Of a DNA stretch of 64,000 bases, positions 1 to 11,514 are shown one piece after another (within the stretch, counting starts at the first letter, position 1; the number at the start of each line of letters is the position of its first letter). The DNA lies in NCBI GenBank assembly GCA_003508835.1, contig PUFA01000066.1, forward strand, positions 3,472,001-3,536,000, read 5' to 3'. The notes under the pieces are model-generated. The model did not search any database and was not told the origin of the DNA. It saw only the letters and a program-made list of their open reading frames with translations. Made by a program: the position numbers and the translations under genes. This DNA is from Eonycteris spelaea (taxonomy: Eukaryota; Chordata; Mammalia; Chiroptera; Pteropodidae).

Positions 1-1730
1 ACCTGCTTAAACAATCCCTCAGTTCTTTTTCCTTAGAAAGTACAGTCTCTTAGTAGGCAGCAGTCTTGGGGGTGAGCTGCGTTTGGGAGGTGAGGAAGGG
101 AGGAGGGAAGGCATAGCTGTGCCTGCTAGCCTGCCTGCCGGCCTGGGGACTGGCGGGTGGGAGGCAAAGTCACCGCAGAGCAGGGGAAAACCGGAGGCAC
201 GATTATGATCCTATCTGTAGCACATTCACTTTATATCCTGATTTTGTTAATCGAATACAGTCTGCTATATAATAAAAATGGCCAACAGTGATTGAGTGCT
301 TGCAGCTAGACTTTCTTGCCTCTCCCTTTTCGTTAATTCTATTTAGAGTGGCTTTTCCAGCCGCCATTTTCCACTCAGGGGCTCCATTTCTGGGTTTAAT
401 GAGTCAATCAAGAGTGTTTTCCCAGACCCCTATATCTTTGGCAACCAGAAATGTTGACTATTCATCATGTATAAGGAAAGGGGATATGAAGAAAGGGTCG
501 TCCAGCCAAGATGCAGGGGCTAATTCCTTAGTCCCGGCTTGAGTATCTTAGCCCTGAATGCAGGACACACCTCTCTGTTCTTGTTTCCTGGGACGTCTCC
601 TTCACCTCTGGCCAGATCTAGCTATGTATCTGGTGCAGAGAATTCAAGGTGGTAGTGGGACTGGGCTCTTGGATCTCCCCCAAGCAGGCTCCAGGGAGCC
701 TCCAGCCTGCGTTTTCAAGCCTCAGGACAGAAATCAAGGCTGTCTGGTTTCCAGAACACACAGTTCCCTGTGGGCTCGGAGAATGTCCCACGACAGACAT
801 CTTTCCCCTCGAACGACTGCGGGCGGCAACCCTCAGGGGTCACCCTCGTCCATCTTTCAGAGATACTTTTGCTCCTACCCCCGCTCAGAGACAGAGGACA
901 CGGGGGGGAGCTCAGGTCTGGCAGAGCCCGAGAAGTCCATGCGACCCTCCCCTGGCCCCCACATCAAGGTCGGTCTCAAACTCTCCTTGGAGATGTGCTC
1001 TGGTGAGGCTCCCCACAGGGACCCTGACTGCAGTCGTGCGTGTGGGTATCAAACACACCCTAGTGACACACCTCTGCTCAGGTTCACAGAGGCGGGAGCC
1101 TCCCCCTACTCCCTACATCAGAGCAGCTCCTGCTCCTGGCCCTTCCTCCCACCTCCCCCTGCCCTTCTGTCAAGGTGTCAGTGAAGGGGTCTCTAAGTCT
1201 GTGTCATCGACCTGGGTGACTTTGGTGCCTGGCACCCTTAAAGTGCTTAATAATAATAGCAAGTGCTCTGTCAAATACCTGCTGAAGAGACAACTCACTC
1301 ATAGACCCCCATGGGTGGGAGCCTGACTTCACCTGTAATGTCAGCTCAGTGTTGTTTAAATCCCCGCTGCCCGCCACCCCATTCCCACCCTCTGGTCTTC
1401 TAAGGAGCTTTTTAAAGACCCTTTCTTCTCATCTAAGAACCTGTTTCAGACTCTTTCCCCTTGAGAATGACTGCATTAGATGACCGAGGAAAGACCATTC
1501 TACATCCTGTCCAGTGACATTCTGTGTACACACAGAGGGACTGCCAGAATGAGCCACCTCCACAGGCTGGGGCCTCATCAAGGGAGGGGCTGGGTGGTAA
1601 TTCCCACTTTTCTCTAAACTGCAAGCCGGCTCCCACCCAATCCTGCTCCCCGCCCCATTCCCCTCCTTCACTGTTCTCTTCCCAGCACCTGCCTCAGTAA
1701 CTGTCCTTAGAGGAATGCAATAATGAATGA
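1..1730. other. Unassigned sequence upstream of the L2 tails
   Basis: No exon, RNA gene or confident repeat is recognised here. The GC-rich middle part (about 560-1330) is open in several frames, but the translations resemble no family and have no splice context. A stretch near 1220-1270 (tggcaccc followed by taataataa) looks like a decayed L2 or MIR end. Confidence 0.4.
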
Positions 1731-1737
1731 TGGGCAT

Positions 1738-1800
1738 TTGGCATGGCGAGCTGCGCAGAGTAGGTGCTCAACCAATCTTTGGTCTATGAATGAATGAACT
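1738..1800 (+). repeat. L2 LINE 3' tail
   Basis: The segment has the L2 3'-terminal pattern: gcagagtaggtgctcaa followed by a tgaatgaatgaa tail. L2 is an ancient mammalian LINE, no longer mobile. Confidence 0.6.
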
Positions 1801-1947
1801 TCTCTCTTTTCTTTCCTCATCTCCAAACTCCAGTCCATCCAGGCTGAGCCCCTTCCTGGGTTTGGGTCTCCTGAGGTTGACTGAAGTGGCCACCACCACC
1901 TTTCATAGCGGATGCTGGGGCCTCCGGGGAATAGAGCTGTCTCGGAA

Positions 1948-2012
1948 TCCCTAGCGCCTAGCACACAGTAGGCTCTCAGTAAGAGGCTTGTTGAGTTAAT
2001 GAATGACTCAGT
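1948..2012 (+). repeat. L2 LINE 3' tail, second copy
   Basis: The sequence agcgcctagcacacagtagg followed by ctcagtaag and ttaatgaatgac matches the L2 3' end. It lies just outside the CpG island and is in the same orientation as the tail at 1738. Confidence 0.65.
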
Positions 2013-2099
2013 AAGGCCCAATGGTGGGAGGCTCCATCCCGTGCCTGAGGATAGAGTGAATGAGCGAGTGATCGACGCCCCCTTCCACCTCCCTCTCCA

Positions 2100-3430
2100 C
2101 TCTTTTCCTCCCGGGATCCCGCGAGGGGGAGAGAAACCTCCGCCACCGCCGGGAAGCGCCACCCCTGCCCGCGCCCTGGAACAGGTTCTTGGGTCAGAGA
2201 ACGTCCCGCACTTCGCACCCCGGGGCCCCTCGGGAAGAACACAAGCTGGACCCGCACGGTGACTGTGGCGAGCACGCTCCACGTCCCGACCCGCGGCTGC
2301 ACCCGGGTCCTCTGTCGCCCCAGCCGACCGACTCGGCGGATTTCGGGGTCCCTGCAGGGGAGCCCGGGGCCACGTCCTCGTGCAGCTGCCCCCGAGCCCG
2401 ACCCGGTCGGCGGCTCCGCGGTGCCCCGCAAAGTTCCCACCTCAAGTTGCCGTTGCGGCGTCCCCGCCTCGGAGTTGGCTGGTCCGCGGCTGGCGTCCCC
2501 CGGGCCGCCGGCGGGTCCCGGGCGAGGACGCGGAAAGGGGCCGGTGGCCGCCCGGGGCTCCCGTGCCGCCTCCCGGAGCGGCGGGCAAACTTCGGCCCCG
2601 GGTCGGGCTCAGCTCCCTCACTCGGACCCAGGGCCGCCCGCCTCTGCCTCTCGGTCCCCTCCCGGCTCCTTGTGCGCGGGGAGCGCAGCGCGGCAGCAGC
2701 CGAGCGAACGAGCCGGCGAGGAGGCGGGACGGAGGGAGGGGACTGAGCGCGGGGCGGAGGGAGGGGCGGCGGCGGGGAGCGCGGCGCCCGCCCGGCCCTG
2801 CAGCCGGGGCAGCGGCGGCACCCGCCGGCCCCGCCGTCCGGGCCGCCCGGCCCGCGGCCGCGTGCCTCGGAGGCACCGCGCCCCGCGAGGCCCCCTCCCG
2901 GGGTCCGCACCGACCGCACGCGCGCAGCGCCGCGCGCGCCACCTTCTCCCGCTTCCCGCGCCCCGCGCCGGCCTCCCGCCGCGTGCTTCCCGCGCTCCGC
3001 CGTGCGCCAGCCTCCAGGGGTCGCGCGCCCCGGCTCGTGCTTGCCCGGGCGTTTCGAGCGCGCCGCTGCTCCTGGACCCCTGGCATCGCTGCCCCGGGGT
3101 CCGCACGGGCCACGTGAAATCCCCACGCCCCGCTGCCCCGTGGCCGCGCTTTCCACGCCCTTCAACATTCTGGGGGCCACACGCGCCCCGACTTGTGCTT
3201 TTCCCTGGAGGTCCAAGGGCACCGTTGCCCTTGGGCCGGGCCCTCAAGCCACTGTGGGCCAGGGACTGCAGGCGCCTTGCGGAGCCAACTCCTTAGAGAC
3301 AGCGCGCCGGGCCAGGTGCCCTTCCCTCCAGGTGTGCGTGGCCTCGTCGCCCGCGGGTCTTGAGGCCCGGGGGCCCGCGTCCGGTGCGCAGGCCGCCTGC
3401 TGGGAGCAACGCCTCGCCTCAGAATTGGTA
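2100..3430. promoter_or_regulatory. Strong CpG island, probable TATA-less promoter
   Basis: Roughly 1.3 kb is extremely GC-rich with CpG close to its unsuppressed frequency; the core is about 2250-3080. GC boxes (Sp1-type ggcggg and ggggcgg) lie at about 2722-2730, 2751-2757 and 2763-2769, with no TATA box nearby. Such islands normally mark promoters of housekeeping or developmental genes. Open frames over 200 codons occur on both strands because GC-rich DNA lacks stop codons, and none resembles a known protein. Orientation is uncertain. On the minus strand, a good splice-donor context at 2441/2440 would follow a 5'-UTR-like first exon. The gene itself cannot be named from this window. Confidence 0.85.
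2441..2760 (-). other. Candidate non-coding first exon on the minus strand
   Basis: Read on the minus strand, the island core contains a C/T-rich start-like zone (about 2700-2760), then purine- and GC-rich leader sequence. This ends in CAACTTGAG followed by GTGGGAAC, a good match to the mammalian donor consensus (AG|GTRRG). If real, this is a 5'-UTR exon of a gene lying to the left of the window. The start position is a guess from GC-box placement. No protein homology supports it. Confidence 0.3.
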
Positions 3431-3799
3431 CGAAGTCACCCTTTTGCTGGGGGTTGGGTTGGAGGGCTCTGCCCCAGAGGGCGCCACAGCGTCGCTCGCC
3501 TGCCACCCTCCTTCCTTCTTTTCTGTCTAGTCTCTACCGCCTTTTCCCACCACCAGAGAACCAGGAAGGGACGTGGAGAAATTCTCCGTGGGTCCCGCCT
3601 GTGGCCTTCTCCTTCAGGCTGGGAAGCATCCACCCTTTATGGGATGTCATGAAGAGAACACGAAGAGAGATAGGGTTAGGGTGTTCATTCCTTCGACAGA
3701 CCCCGGCTCACAGGTGCCTTGGAAGCCACCACACCCGCCGCTAAGAACGCACCTTCTGTCGGGGGAGGGGCAGGACCAGGACCAGAAACACTGTTGAGG

Positions 3800-4030
3800 T
3801 GAGAGTACAGAGTGAGGCAGAGAGGCCACTTTAGATAGACCTGTGAGAAGGTGACACACTGAGTCCTGACCAAGGTCTGGTTAAGAGAGCGTTGCAGGTG
3901 GATGGAACAGCAAAGGCAATGGCCCCGAAGCGGGAGAGAGGGAAGCACGTCTGAGGGACAGCAGGGTCCCTGGGGAGGGTGTGTGGGAGCGGAGGTCTCC
4001 CGGCTGTGTGGGCTTTGGCAGTCCGGTGGT
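3800..4030 (-). repeat. L2 LINE, antisense fragment
   Basis: The pattern gagaaggtgacac, then gatggaacagcaaaggcaa and ggccccgaagcgggagag, corresponds to the antisense L2 3' region (consensus: agggaacagcaagtgcaaaggccctgaggc in separate parts). Confidence 0.5.
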
Positions 4031-4119
4031 CCCTGGAGTACACTTTGAGAGACGCAGCTCTGTGTGGAGGGTCAGGCCCTGCCTTCCTGGGACGGCTGTG
4101 AATTGGCGTTTCTGTCTTT

Positions 4120-4245
4120 CTTCCTTGCTCATTGTCTGTCTCCCCACTAGACATCGAGCTCCGTCAGGGCCGGGGCTGTGTGCTGTCCCCAGCATCTTCT
4201 ACACTGCCGGCACAGACAGGCCAGACTTCTGAAATAAATGTTGGG
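4120..4245 (+). repeat. L2 LINE 3' end
   Basis: It carries the L2 3'-end pattern: ccccactagacatcgagctcc, then gtcagggccggggctgtgtg and gaaataaatgttg. Confidence 0.55.
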
Positions 4246-4331
4246 GGAACGCTCTGGATAGTCCTAGGGGATAGACTTGGTCATCTCGGAGAGACCTAGA
4301 ACTTGCCAAGGACCAGAGGGTGAGGACGCAC

Positions 4332-4505
4332 AGCAGGAGTTCTCACACTTTGTTGTGTGTCCAGATCCTTCTGAGGCCTTGTGAAACCCCATGGTGGGCC
4401 CTGCCCCGAGTGGCTGATTCAGTGGGTTTGGAAGGGGCCTGTCTCACAACTTCCCAGGTGATACCCATGCTGCGGGTCTGAGGCTCACACTTTGAGAACC
4501 ACTGA
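4332..4505 (+). mobile_element. MER5A, hAT-Charlie non-autonomous DNA transposon
   Basis: Both termini are recognisable: gttctcacactttgttgtgtg on the left and tcacactttgagaaccactga on the right. The internal parts ctgattcagtgggtttgg and cccaggtgatacccatgctgc match the MER5A body. It is a fossil with no coding capacity. Confidence 0.8.
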
Positions 4506-5029
4506 TGCTGAAGACTCGAAACTCAACCAAGCTGGGTCTGGCTTCAAAGAGCTACTGGATCCACTGGGAGATTCGAGCTTTGCTTCCAATCGTGCAGGGT
4601 CAGCTGGGCATTATGACACATCTAGGGAGGGGCTGTGAGGCCCGGGCTGGGCCTATTAGAACACTGTGCATCAAATGTTGGGGTGACCCGTGGACTGAAG
4701 ACCCTGAAGCACTGGGTGGAGACCATCAGCAAGGACAATCCCTCCCTCCACCCCGCTCCTCCCCATGCACCCCACATACACAGACTCACTTGCTGTGCCC
4801 AGGAGTTAAATTACTGTCTGATCTTATCCCTGACTTGTGCTAAACTATGTCCAATAAAATGCTTTTAAATCCTTTTAAGGAATTCCCTCTTCGCTGTTCC
4901 TCCCTCCCTTTAGAGTCTTCCAGATTTTCAGCTCTTCATATCTTCCATTTCCTCCTGAGAAGCATTCCTTCCCAAGCTGTTGTGTGGAAATGGATGTTGA
5001 CGATGCCTGTGAAAGTTTTCTTAAAAGAT

Positions 5030-5125
5030 GGGAGCGATGGTCGCTCGCTGAGCACCTAGCTGGTGCCAGGCGGGTTGCTGGGCAATTTGTAGACGTCAGA
5101 GGCACACACTGGGCCAGTAGGTGGG
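5030..5125 (-). repeat. L2 LINE, antisense 3' end
   Basis: The sequence cgctgagcacctagctggtg then ccaggcgggttgctgggcaa resembles the antisense L2 end (gagcacctactatgtgccaggcactg). Confidence 0.45.
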
Positions 5126-5394
5126 CTCTGGCTCGCAGACCTGTTTTATTGGGCCCTGCTGGGTTTGAAAAATTTTTAAAAATTTTGAATTAGTTGCCAA
5201 TCTTTAACAATTGGGAGATTTCACATAACAGTTTTTTTCTTTTGAAACATTGGGAGAGCTGGCCGATATCCCTTATACCAGCAGTGTGCTTGGTGCTGGG
5301 TCCCAGCCTCCCCTTTGTCTCTTGTTTGCCTTGCAGCCCACATCATTTAAGTGTCATTTACATTATCTCTGGGCCCCTGGAAGCATGGCCTCTT

Positions 5395-5480
5395 ACCTTG
5401 ATAAATTGTTTAGGGTCACAGAATAAAGGGCAGAGCTGCATCTGAATCCAGGCCTGTCTGACCTAAAAAGCCCAAGCTTG
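5395..5480 (-). repeat. MIR SINE, antisense fragment
   Basis: The stretch gggcagagctgcatctgaat, then ccaggcctgtctgacc, is the antisense of the MIR region following its tRNA-like head. Confidence 0.5.
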
Positions 5481-6320
5481 TCACCGAACAACAAGCTGCT
5501 GTTAGTATTGGGGGCTAGAGAAGGACGTGGTGTCTCTGGCCCCGAGGAAATACCTTAAAAGGGAGTCACTGTCAGCGGGTTAAGAATATGCTCTCCTTCC
5601 CATTCATAACCAACTGTCAGTAAGTCATAAAGTTCTGGGTTGTTTTTCTATGGCCTGAAGAGTTATTCAGAGCTGTCCAATTTTTTTTATCCATCCTCTC
5701 CCTTGAGATGAAAAGGCTTTGATTTGCAAGATAACCAGTTGGAGTTAGGCTGGGAGTTTGGGGTGGGGGGTGGGATTTTCTTCCTTGGCTTTCCTGGCAG
5801 GGGATCTAACTGTGTGTGGGGAGCAGGGGAGGGGGCCTGGGGGTGCAGTTTGTTGTAGGATGTGTGTTGCTCTGCGAGTCGGGTGGGAATGGGGATGGGG
5901 TGAATCTGCCTGCCACCTCTCCCACGGTCACACTGCTCCAAGCGCTTAGCCTCCTTTTTGTGCCATGGATATCCCAAGCAACCTTTGTCCTTCTGCCCGG
6001 AGTGACCTTCCCATAGATTTCCATATAAACAGTTCTTTCAGGTATCCCTCAATTGTCACCTCTGGACTCCAGGTCTGGGCAAAGATAAGGGTGCAATGGG
6101 TGGAGCTGAGGCATACAAAGGGCCCAACTTTACCTAAGTCTTTATTTTAAAAGTTGCTATTTTGCTCATCATGGATTTGTTTTGTACTAGTTTTGATTTT
6201 TAAAAAAATGTATCAAAATGTTGTTTATCGATGACTGAGCTTTTTGGTACCTCCTTAAATTTTGCTCCCCAGGTGAGTGTCCCACCTGCCTCACCCCAGC
6301 CCCAGCACCCCTCCTGGTTC
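5480..6320. other. Unassigned intergenic sequence
   Basis: There are GT/GGG-rich stretches at about 5755-5910 and an AT-rich stretch at about 6140-6260. No exon, RNA gene or confident repeat was recognised. Confidence 0.35.
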
Positions 6321-6324
6321 AGGG

Positions 6325-6500
6325 TGAGGAGACAGGAGACCTGGGTTTTGGTCCAGCCTGTGTCACTACACTAGCCGTGTGACTGGATACAAGTCCCCTC
6401 AAAGCCCTGGGCCTCTCAGCTGCACCGTCCATGCAGGGAAGGATTATACCCGACTCTCATTCTAGAGTGATCCAAGATACCCAGCAGGGCTCTGATAGAT
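6325..6500 (+). repeat. MIR SINE
   Basis: Sense MIR signature: gagacctgggttttggtcc, gtgtgactggatacaagtcc and gggcctctcagctgcacc. It is diverged from the tRNA-derived consensus. Confidence 0.6.
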
Positions 6501-7234
6501 GGTGCATGGTGTCCATTCCCTGGGGGTTTTGGGAGCAGTTTTAGGCCCTGCTGACTCCGGTTATTATGGGATGTCACTGTGCTTTTCTCAGCACCCCACG
6601 TGAGGTGTTCTCTGTGCAAACACCAATATTCATGGCCGCGGCATGCAATGAGCCCTGAAGCCCTTGCTCATTTTCCTTTTCCTGGGTGCAGTGTTCAGTT
6701 TTGGAAGTGTGGTCGTTCACCTTCTTCTCTGATGTCTTGCTTCTTGTTCTTCGGTTTCATTTATTGGATCATGGGACACGTGTTCATTAAGGACTGAGCG
6801 AGCTTGGGGGACGGAAGACACATGTCCGGCCCTAGAAGAGTTCGTTTAGGGAGGGAGATTGCATGGAAGCAGATCTGTGCGCTGGGGTAGAGGACTTCCA
6901 GCCACGTTAAGACCGTATCGAGAGAACTGCGCACTGTCCTTCCTTCTGGGAGGACCCTGCGTCCCCGGTGCTGTCTCCAAGTGCCATCAGCCCCGAGCGG
7001 TGCCCAGACACCTTCCTGAAGGGACTGCTGCAGCGTTGCATTTTGGAACCGCTCTTGAACCCGGCAAAGCTGAGTTCGCGCTTTCAGTTCCTTCTCCCTC
7101 CACGCTCCCCTCCACTTCTCCTCTGGCTTACTGGATTGCTCCTCAGTTTTTCCTAGTCCTGACACCCTCCAAGCTGACCTCCTTCCCGCTTTCCTCCACC
7201 ACTCCAGCCCTCAGGGGATTCTCTCCATTGCTCT

Positions 7235-7320
7235 GCTCTCCAAAGCTTTTACCAACTAATAAGCGCTTCAACTGGAGCTTAATTAAAGCTCTGTCTGGAG
7301 TTCCTCGTGGCTTCGGCCCG
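7235..7320. promoter_or_regulatory. Candidate conserved non-coding element with a TTAATTAA core
   Basis: This repeat-free stretch contains ctaataagcgcttcaactgg followed by agcttaattaaagct, a near-palindromic homeodomain-type site. Assignment rests on base composition and motif only; conservation was not tested. Confidence 0.25.
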
Positions 7321-8009
7321 GCTGGGAAGTCCTGGTTCTTGCACAGAGAGGGCACTCGCCTGGCAGTCAGCAGCGGCTGGGAGGGCTCTGCCCCTCAACT
7401 CAGAGAGTGCTAACAGGTGTTTCTCGCGTGGACTGCCATGTTTTAAAAATAATGAGCTATGCGCTGATACTTGGAATCAGGAGATTTCACATAAAGATTT
7501 GGAATGCTGGCTTCCCTGGAAAACTTAGAAGATGTGTCAACCCTGAAGCTACATTCCGCCCCGGCAAAAACTGACTAGAGCTGGTAGCAACTTCTTCCTT
7601 TTGATGGGGCATGGGTTCTCCAGTTTGCCCCAGTCCCCACTACTCCTTAATGTCTAACATTGGGCTCCCTTTACTCATCTCTTTTACCTGACCGGTCCCT
7701 ATAGGCTTTTGAGATTTTAACCGTTCTTTTAACTTTTTCTTTAAGGGGAGATACAGCTCGTCACAGCACTATGCACTGGCAGACGCTTAGCAAGGCTCAG
7801 AGGGAGGCCGGGCCTCACTGCTGAAGATCGGTGGGTAGACGGGGCGGAGCACGTAAGGAGGGTGCTTGCCATGAATCCAGTCTGTAGGTTCTCATATCGA
7901 TGAACTCAGGTGGGTGTTTGGACGTAGCTGGTACTATGTTGCTTTATTTGTACATGTGGAGATCTATCGAACGTGAATATAAAACAATACATTTATAAAA
8001 ATTGAAATA

Positions 8010-8230
8010 AACTAACTTTTGGGAGCATTTACAATGTGCCGGATACCGTTCTCAGATTTTTACATTTCATTCTCACAATAATCCTGTGTGGTCAGTACTG
8101 TCATTTCCCCCATTTTAGAGACGAGGGAACTGAGACGCTGGTAAGCGATTTGCTCGGAATTATGCCGCCAGGAAACAAGAAGCTGTGATTGCAGCAGAGA
8201 CAGAATGACCTTGAACCTCGATTTTAGCGG
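8010..8230 (-). repeat. MIR SINE, antisense
   Basis: Antisense MIR order is clear: gcatttacaatgtgccggat, cattctcacaataatcctgt, ccccattttagagacgagg and gaactgagacgctgg. Confidence 0.7.
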
Positions 8231-8939
8231 GACTGGAGGCGCCGGTGGATGATGATTTTTTTTTTAAGTTGTTGTCTTCTCTCTATCGTCTCATCTCCTG
8301 GATTGTAATCCGTCGCTCCCCTGCTAGGAGCGTGAGGTCGGAAGCTCTCTGTCCTTGGCACGGGTTGAAGTTAGCCTGCCTGCAGGTCTGTTGCTAGGCT
8401 GTTTGATCTGGAGACAAGCAGGAGTATGTGGCTTTAGCAAGGGGACAGGGTGGGGGCGGAAAGCAAGATAGCAGTGGCTCTGCCAGCCCGGACCAGGTCC
8501 CCGCAGGCAGCCCATGGATCCCAGAAGCACGGGGCCCGCTGGCCGGCCCCCGGCTATGAGCTCATCTCCCTAGTGTCCTCACGTCTGAGGTCAGTGCCCC
8601 ATTGCACCACGGAGCATCCCGCTTGCTGCAGTGGAAGATTTTAGTACCCTTGTTGTTGCTTCGCGTTGCTTCTGGGCTGTGTTCCCTCTTATTTCATTTT
8701 CATGTGAAATCCTGAGCTCACCCTCCTCGGCAGCTGACGGGACCATTTATTTCCAAGGCTGCAGCCTGTCGGAGGGCCGCTGACAGCTCAGCAGAGTGCT
8801 CTGGGTTTTTGCCACCTGGTTTTGTTCCTGCAGACAGGGATGGCAGACAGGGAAACATCTCCGTTTTGCAGCAACAAAGCTGTCAGAGCCGCAGAGGGCG
8901 CTGCCTGCGTGGACTCTGCCCCTTGGTCTTCTGTCCTTT

Positions 8940-9175
8940 TGGACTGAAAACCTTGAGAGAGCACGTCCTGTGCTTTGCCCAAGTGTCTTGTCAAATGCCC
9001 ACAGACCATCGCATTTGGACCGGCTCCGAGAAATTGTGTCGTCAGACCTTCTCTCAGTGTGTAGATAATGAAACGAAGCCCAGAGAGGGCAAGAGCCCGG
9101 TAGGGATTGCACAGCAAGTGAATAGCAGAGCAGGACTGACAGGCTGCCCCCAGGTTTCGCATTTTCCTGTTGCTC
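8940..9175 (-). repeat. MIR SINE, antisense
   Basis: The parts tagataatgaaacgaagccc, agagagggcaagagccc, attgcacagcaagtgaatag and cagagcaggactgacaggc follow antisense MIR order. Confidence 0.65.
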
Positions 9176-9214
9176 TTTAGAATCTCAGGGGCCAAGCTCA
9201 AGGGACCCCTCCCT

Positions 9215-9525
9215 ATGCACTAGCCATTGGAATGCTCTTCCACTGCCCTTCACCGGGTTGCTCCTTCCGGGGTTTGGTCTCGGCTGGGATGTTCCCTTCT
9301 CAGAGAGGCGGCCCTGGCGCCTCTGCCTGAAGCACCCTCACACGCATGCCTCGTGGGCCCCATTTTCTTGTTCCAGTGCTCTGATCAGTATCTGAGAGGA
9401 CCTCCCATCAGACTGCGATTACCTTTTTATTTTCTTTCCCCAATGCGAGTGCCACAGGGCAGGGGTATGTTTGACGTCTGTCTGAATATTACTCTCTCTC
9501 AAGCGCTGGCCCCCAGAGATGCTCC
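9215..9525 (+). repeat. L2-like LINE fragment
   Basis: Sense L2 3' pattern: ccttctcagagaggcggccc, gaggacctcccatcagactg and tgccacagggcaggggtatg. It is strongly diverged. Confidence 0.4.
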
Positions 9526-9707
9526 ATAGCTCTGGTGGGATGAAACCTAGTGTCGACTTCAGAGACGTCCAATGATCCTTAAAAAAAACAGTTTTTAGTA
9601 AGCAATGACTATGTAAGTGTCTGTGGAATCACTTTCATTGCTTTAGGTAAGTTTTACTTGTGGAAGCAAAGTTTGCTCCTAAAATGCCTCAAAGGGATCC
9701 ATCTAGC

Positions 9708-9840
9708 TGCATTTTTATTGATTCATTTAGAACCATTCGCCGAGCCCCGGGTCTGTGCACACACCTGTGCAGTGCTGGATACAGAGACGAGGAGAAGCTG
9801 GGTGGCCAGCAATCATCTCCAAGAGCTTAAAGGTGAAGGA
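9708..9840 (-). repeat. L2 LINE, antisense
   Basis: The sequence tttttattgattcatttag, then gtgcagtgctggatacagag and atctccaagagcttaaag, matches antisense L2. Confidence 0.55.
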
Positions 9841-9909
9841 GAATCGATTGGTTCAATGGTTGAAACGTCTAGGGTTGGTTTGCCTGACTCCAAAGCCTAC
9901 GTTTTAAAA

Positions 9910-10365
9910 ATGACTTAAAAAGTATATATAACTTTACATAGAGTGAAAGGCACAGATCTTAGTAAGTATATGGTTTGATCGGTGTTGACAAAGGCGGCAA
10001 AAAGTGTATCGCTCAGACCTCCCAAGGTATGGAGCAGTTGCCTTACCCCAGAAGGTTCCCTCTTGCTTCCTATCAAGCCCCGCCCCTGCCCTGCCAAACC
10101 AGGGCAGCCACTGTTCCGATTCTTTTCGCAGTTCCTATGAGTGAATTATACGGGACGCACACTTTTGTGTCTCTCTTCCTTTGCTCGGCAGAATGTTCAG
10201 CACTTAGCATTGAACTTTACACGGTGCGTTGCTGCAAGCATCAGTAGTTAGTTCCTTTCATTGCTGAGTCGTGTTCTGTTGTATGGACATACCACTTGTT
10301 CCTCCGTTCACCTGCGATGGCCATTCGGCTGTTCCAGTATGGACTAGGTGAATAAAGTTGCCGCA
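9910..10365 (-). mobile_element. Old LINE-1 (L1M group) 3' end, antisense
   Basis: The antisense LINE-1 3'-UTR/ORF2-end pattern is recognisable: accccagaaggttccctctt, ttttgtgtctctcttccttt, agcacttagcattgaacttt, catcagtagttagttccttt and gctgagtcgtgttctgttgt. It is a fragment with no intact frame. Confidence 0.7.
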
Positions 10366-10779
10366 GACACTGCCAGCAGCTCTCTGGATGTTGAGAGCGT
10401 GGGATCTGGAGGAACTTAGAGGTATCTCAGACCGTTCACAAGGGCTGGCCCGTGGCATACGCTGTTCGTGCTCAGCAGAATCCTGGCCCTGGCTTCCTCC
10501 AGGGCGCAGAGAAGCTGCCTGCGGGTGCCAAGGCATCTAGCTGCAGAGGGGGATCTCTGTAGCAGTCTGGGCCTCTAGCCCAGTGTGAAGTCCGTGGGTG
10601 GGCCCGCTGCACAGTGCTGTGACTTGGCGTTCGGTGTTGAGAACAGCACGTCGTGTCAAGTGCAGGGTGAGAGGTGGTTCTCAGCCAGCCTGCTGTCAGG
10701 CCATCTTGTCCTCTGTTTGGCATCTTTGAGTCCTTCTCATTTCTAGCCATGCGGTCCCGTGGCTCAGCAGCCCGAACTC

Positions 10780-10915
10780 TAACCTGAGCAAAGGACACCT
10801 GAGTTAGGCTCAGCTCCGCCACTCCCTTGTTCCGTGTCTTTGGACAAGCTGCTTCTTTTTCTAGGCCTCAGTTTACCGATTTGTGAAAGGAGAGGCTTAT
10901 GCGATATGAATGTTT
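10780..10915 (+). repeat. MIR SINE
   Basis: Sense MIR core: ccactcccttgttccgtgtc, tttggacaagctgcttc and aggcctcagtttaccgattt. Confidence 0.65.
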
Positions 10916-10944
10916 CTTCCGATTGAATATCTTGAGTTTCTACG

Positions 10945-11162
10945 CAGGGTTTCTCAACCTGGACTACTGACCTCTGGGTCGGAGAATTTTTGTTGCAGAG
11001 CTGTTCTGTGCATTGTGGGATGTTTAACAGCAGCTCTGGCCTCCACCCACTAGTGGCCAGTAGCACCCACCCCGCAAGCTGTGACGAACAAAAACGATGC
11101 CAATAAAAAATGATGACTAAAATCCCCGGGTGGCAAAATTGTGCCTGGTTGAGGCCACTGTT
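10945..11162 (-). mobile_element. MER20, hAT-Charlie non-autonomous DNA transposon, antisense
   Basis: Starts gggtttctcaacctggac, ends gcctggttgaggccactg. The internal parts tgcattgtgggatgtttaac and cactagtggccagtagcac match MER20. MER20 copies have been reported as regulatory elements in placental mammals; no such role is shown here. Confidence 0.8.
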
Positions 11163-11229
11163 TTAAGGTATAGGTGGAAAAGTTTGCAGGTTGTGGAAAA
11201 TATTTCCCCTGGTATTATTGTCATTATTT

Positions 11230-11335
11230 TTGTTGTTATAGTTAGTTATTTAATATATATAACATATATATAAATGTATGTGCATGAGCAAGTGCGTGTG
11301 TGTGCATGTGTGCATGTGTGCGTGTGTGTATACCT
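11230..11335. repeat. (TA)n and (TG)n low-complexity tract
   Basis: An atatata-rich stretch at about 11250-11278 runs into imperfect GT/GCATG repeats up to about 11330. Confidence 0.8.
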
Positions 11336-11399
11336 ATGCCTCCATCCTCACATGCCTTCTTCCCTTCATGTCTGAGTCAAATCCCCTTCCTTTCTCTTT

Positions 11400-11480
11400 T
11401 GAAGACGCTAGATTTAGGGCCCACTCTAATTGTGATCTCATCTTGGTTACATCTGCAAAGACCCTAATTCCAAATGTGTT
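11400..11480 (-). repeat. MaLR-type LTR fragment, antisense
   Basis: The parts agatttagggcccactctaa, tgtgatctcatcttggttac and ctgcaaagaccctaattcc match the antisense end of MLT1/MST-type LTRs. These are remnants of an ancient endogenous retrovirus-like family, non-coding. Confidence 0.55.
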
Positions 11481-11514
11481 GTGTGTTGTGTGTGTCCGCA
11501 TGTGCGTGTGTAAC

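Noticed and set aside
558..1326. Two overlapping plus-strand frames of 208 and 225 codons
   Set aside because: No recognised domain, no splice context; two overlapping frames cannot both be real, and nothing favours either.
2194..3296. Long open frames (up to 345 codons) on both strands of the CpG island
   Set aside because: They overlap in several frames, lack homology, and are expected from stop-codon scarcity in GC-rich DNA.
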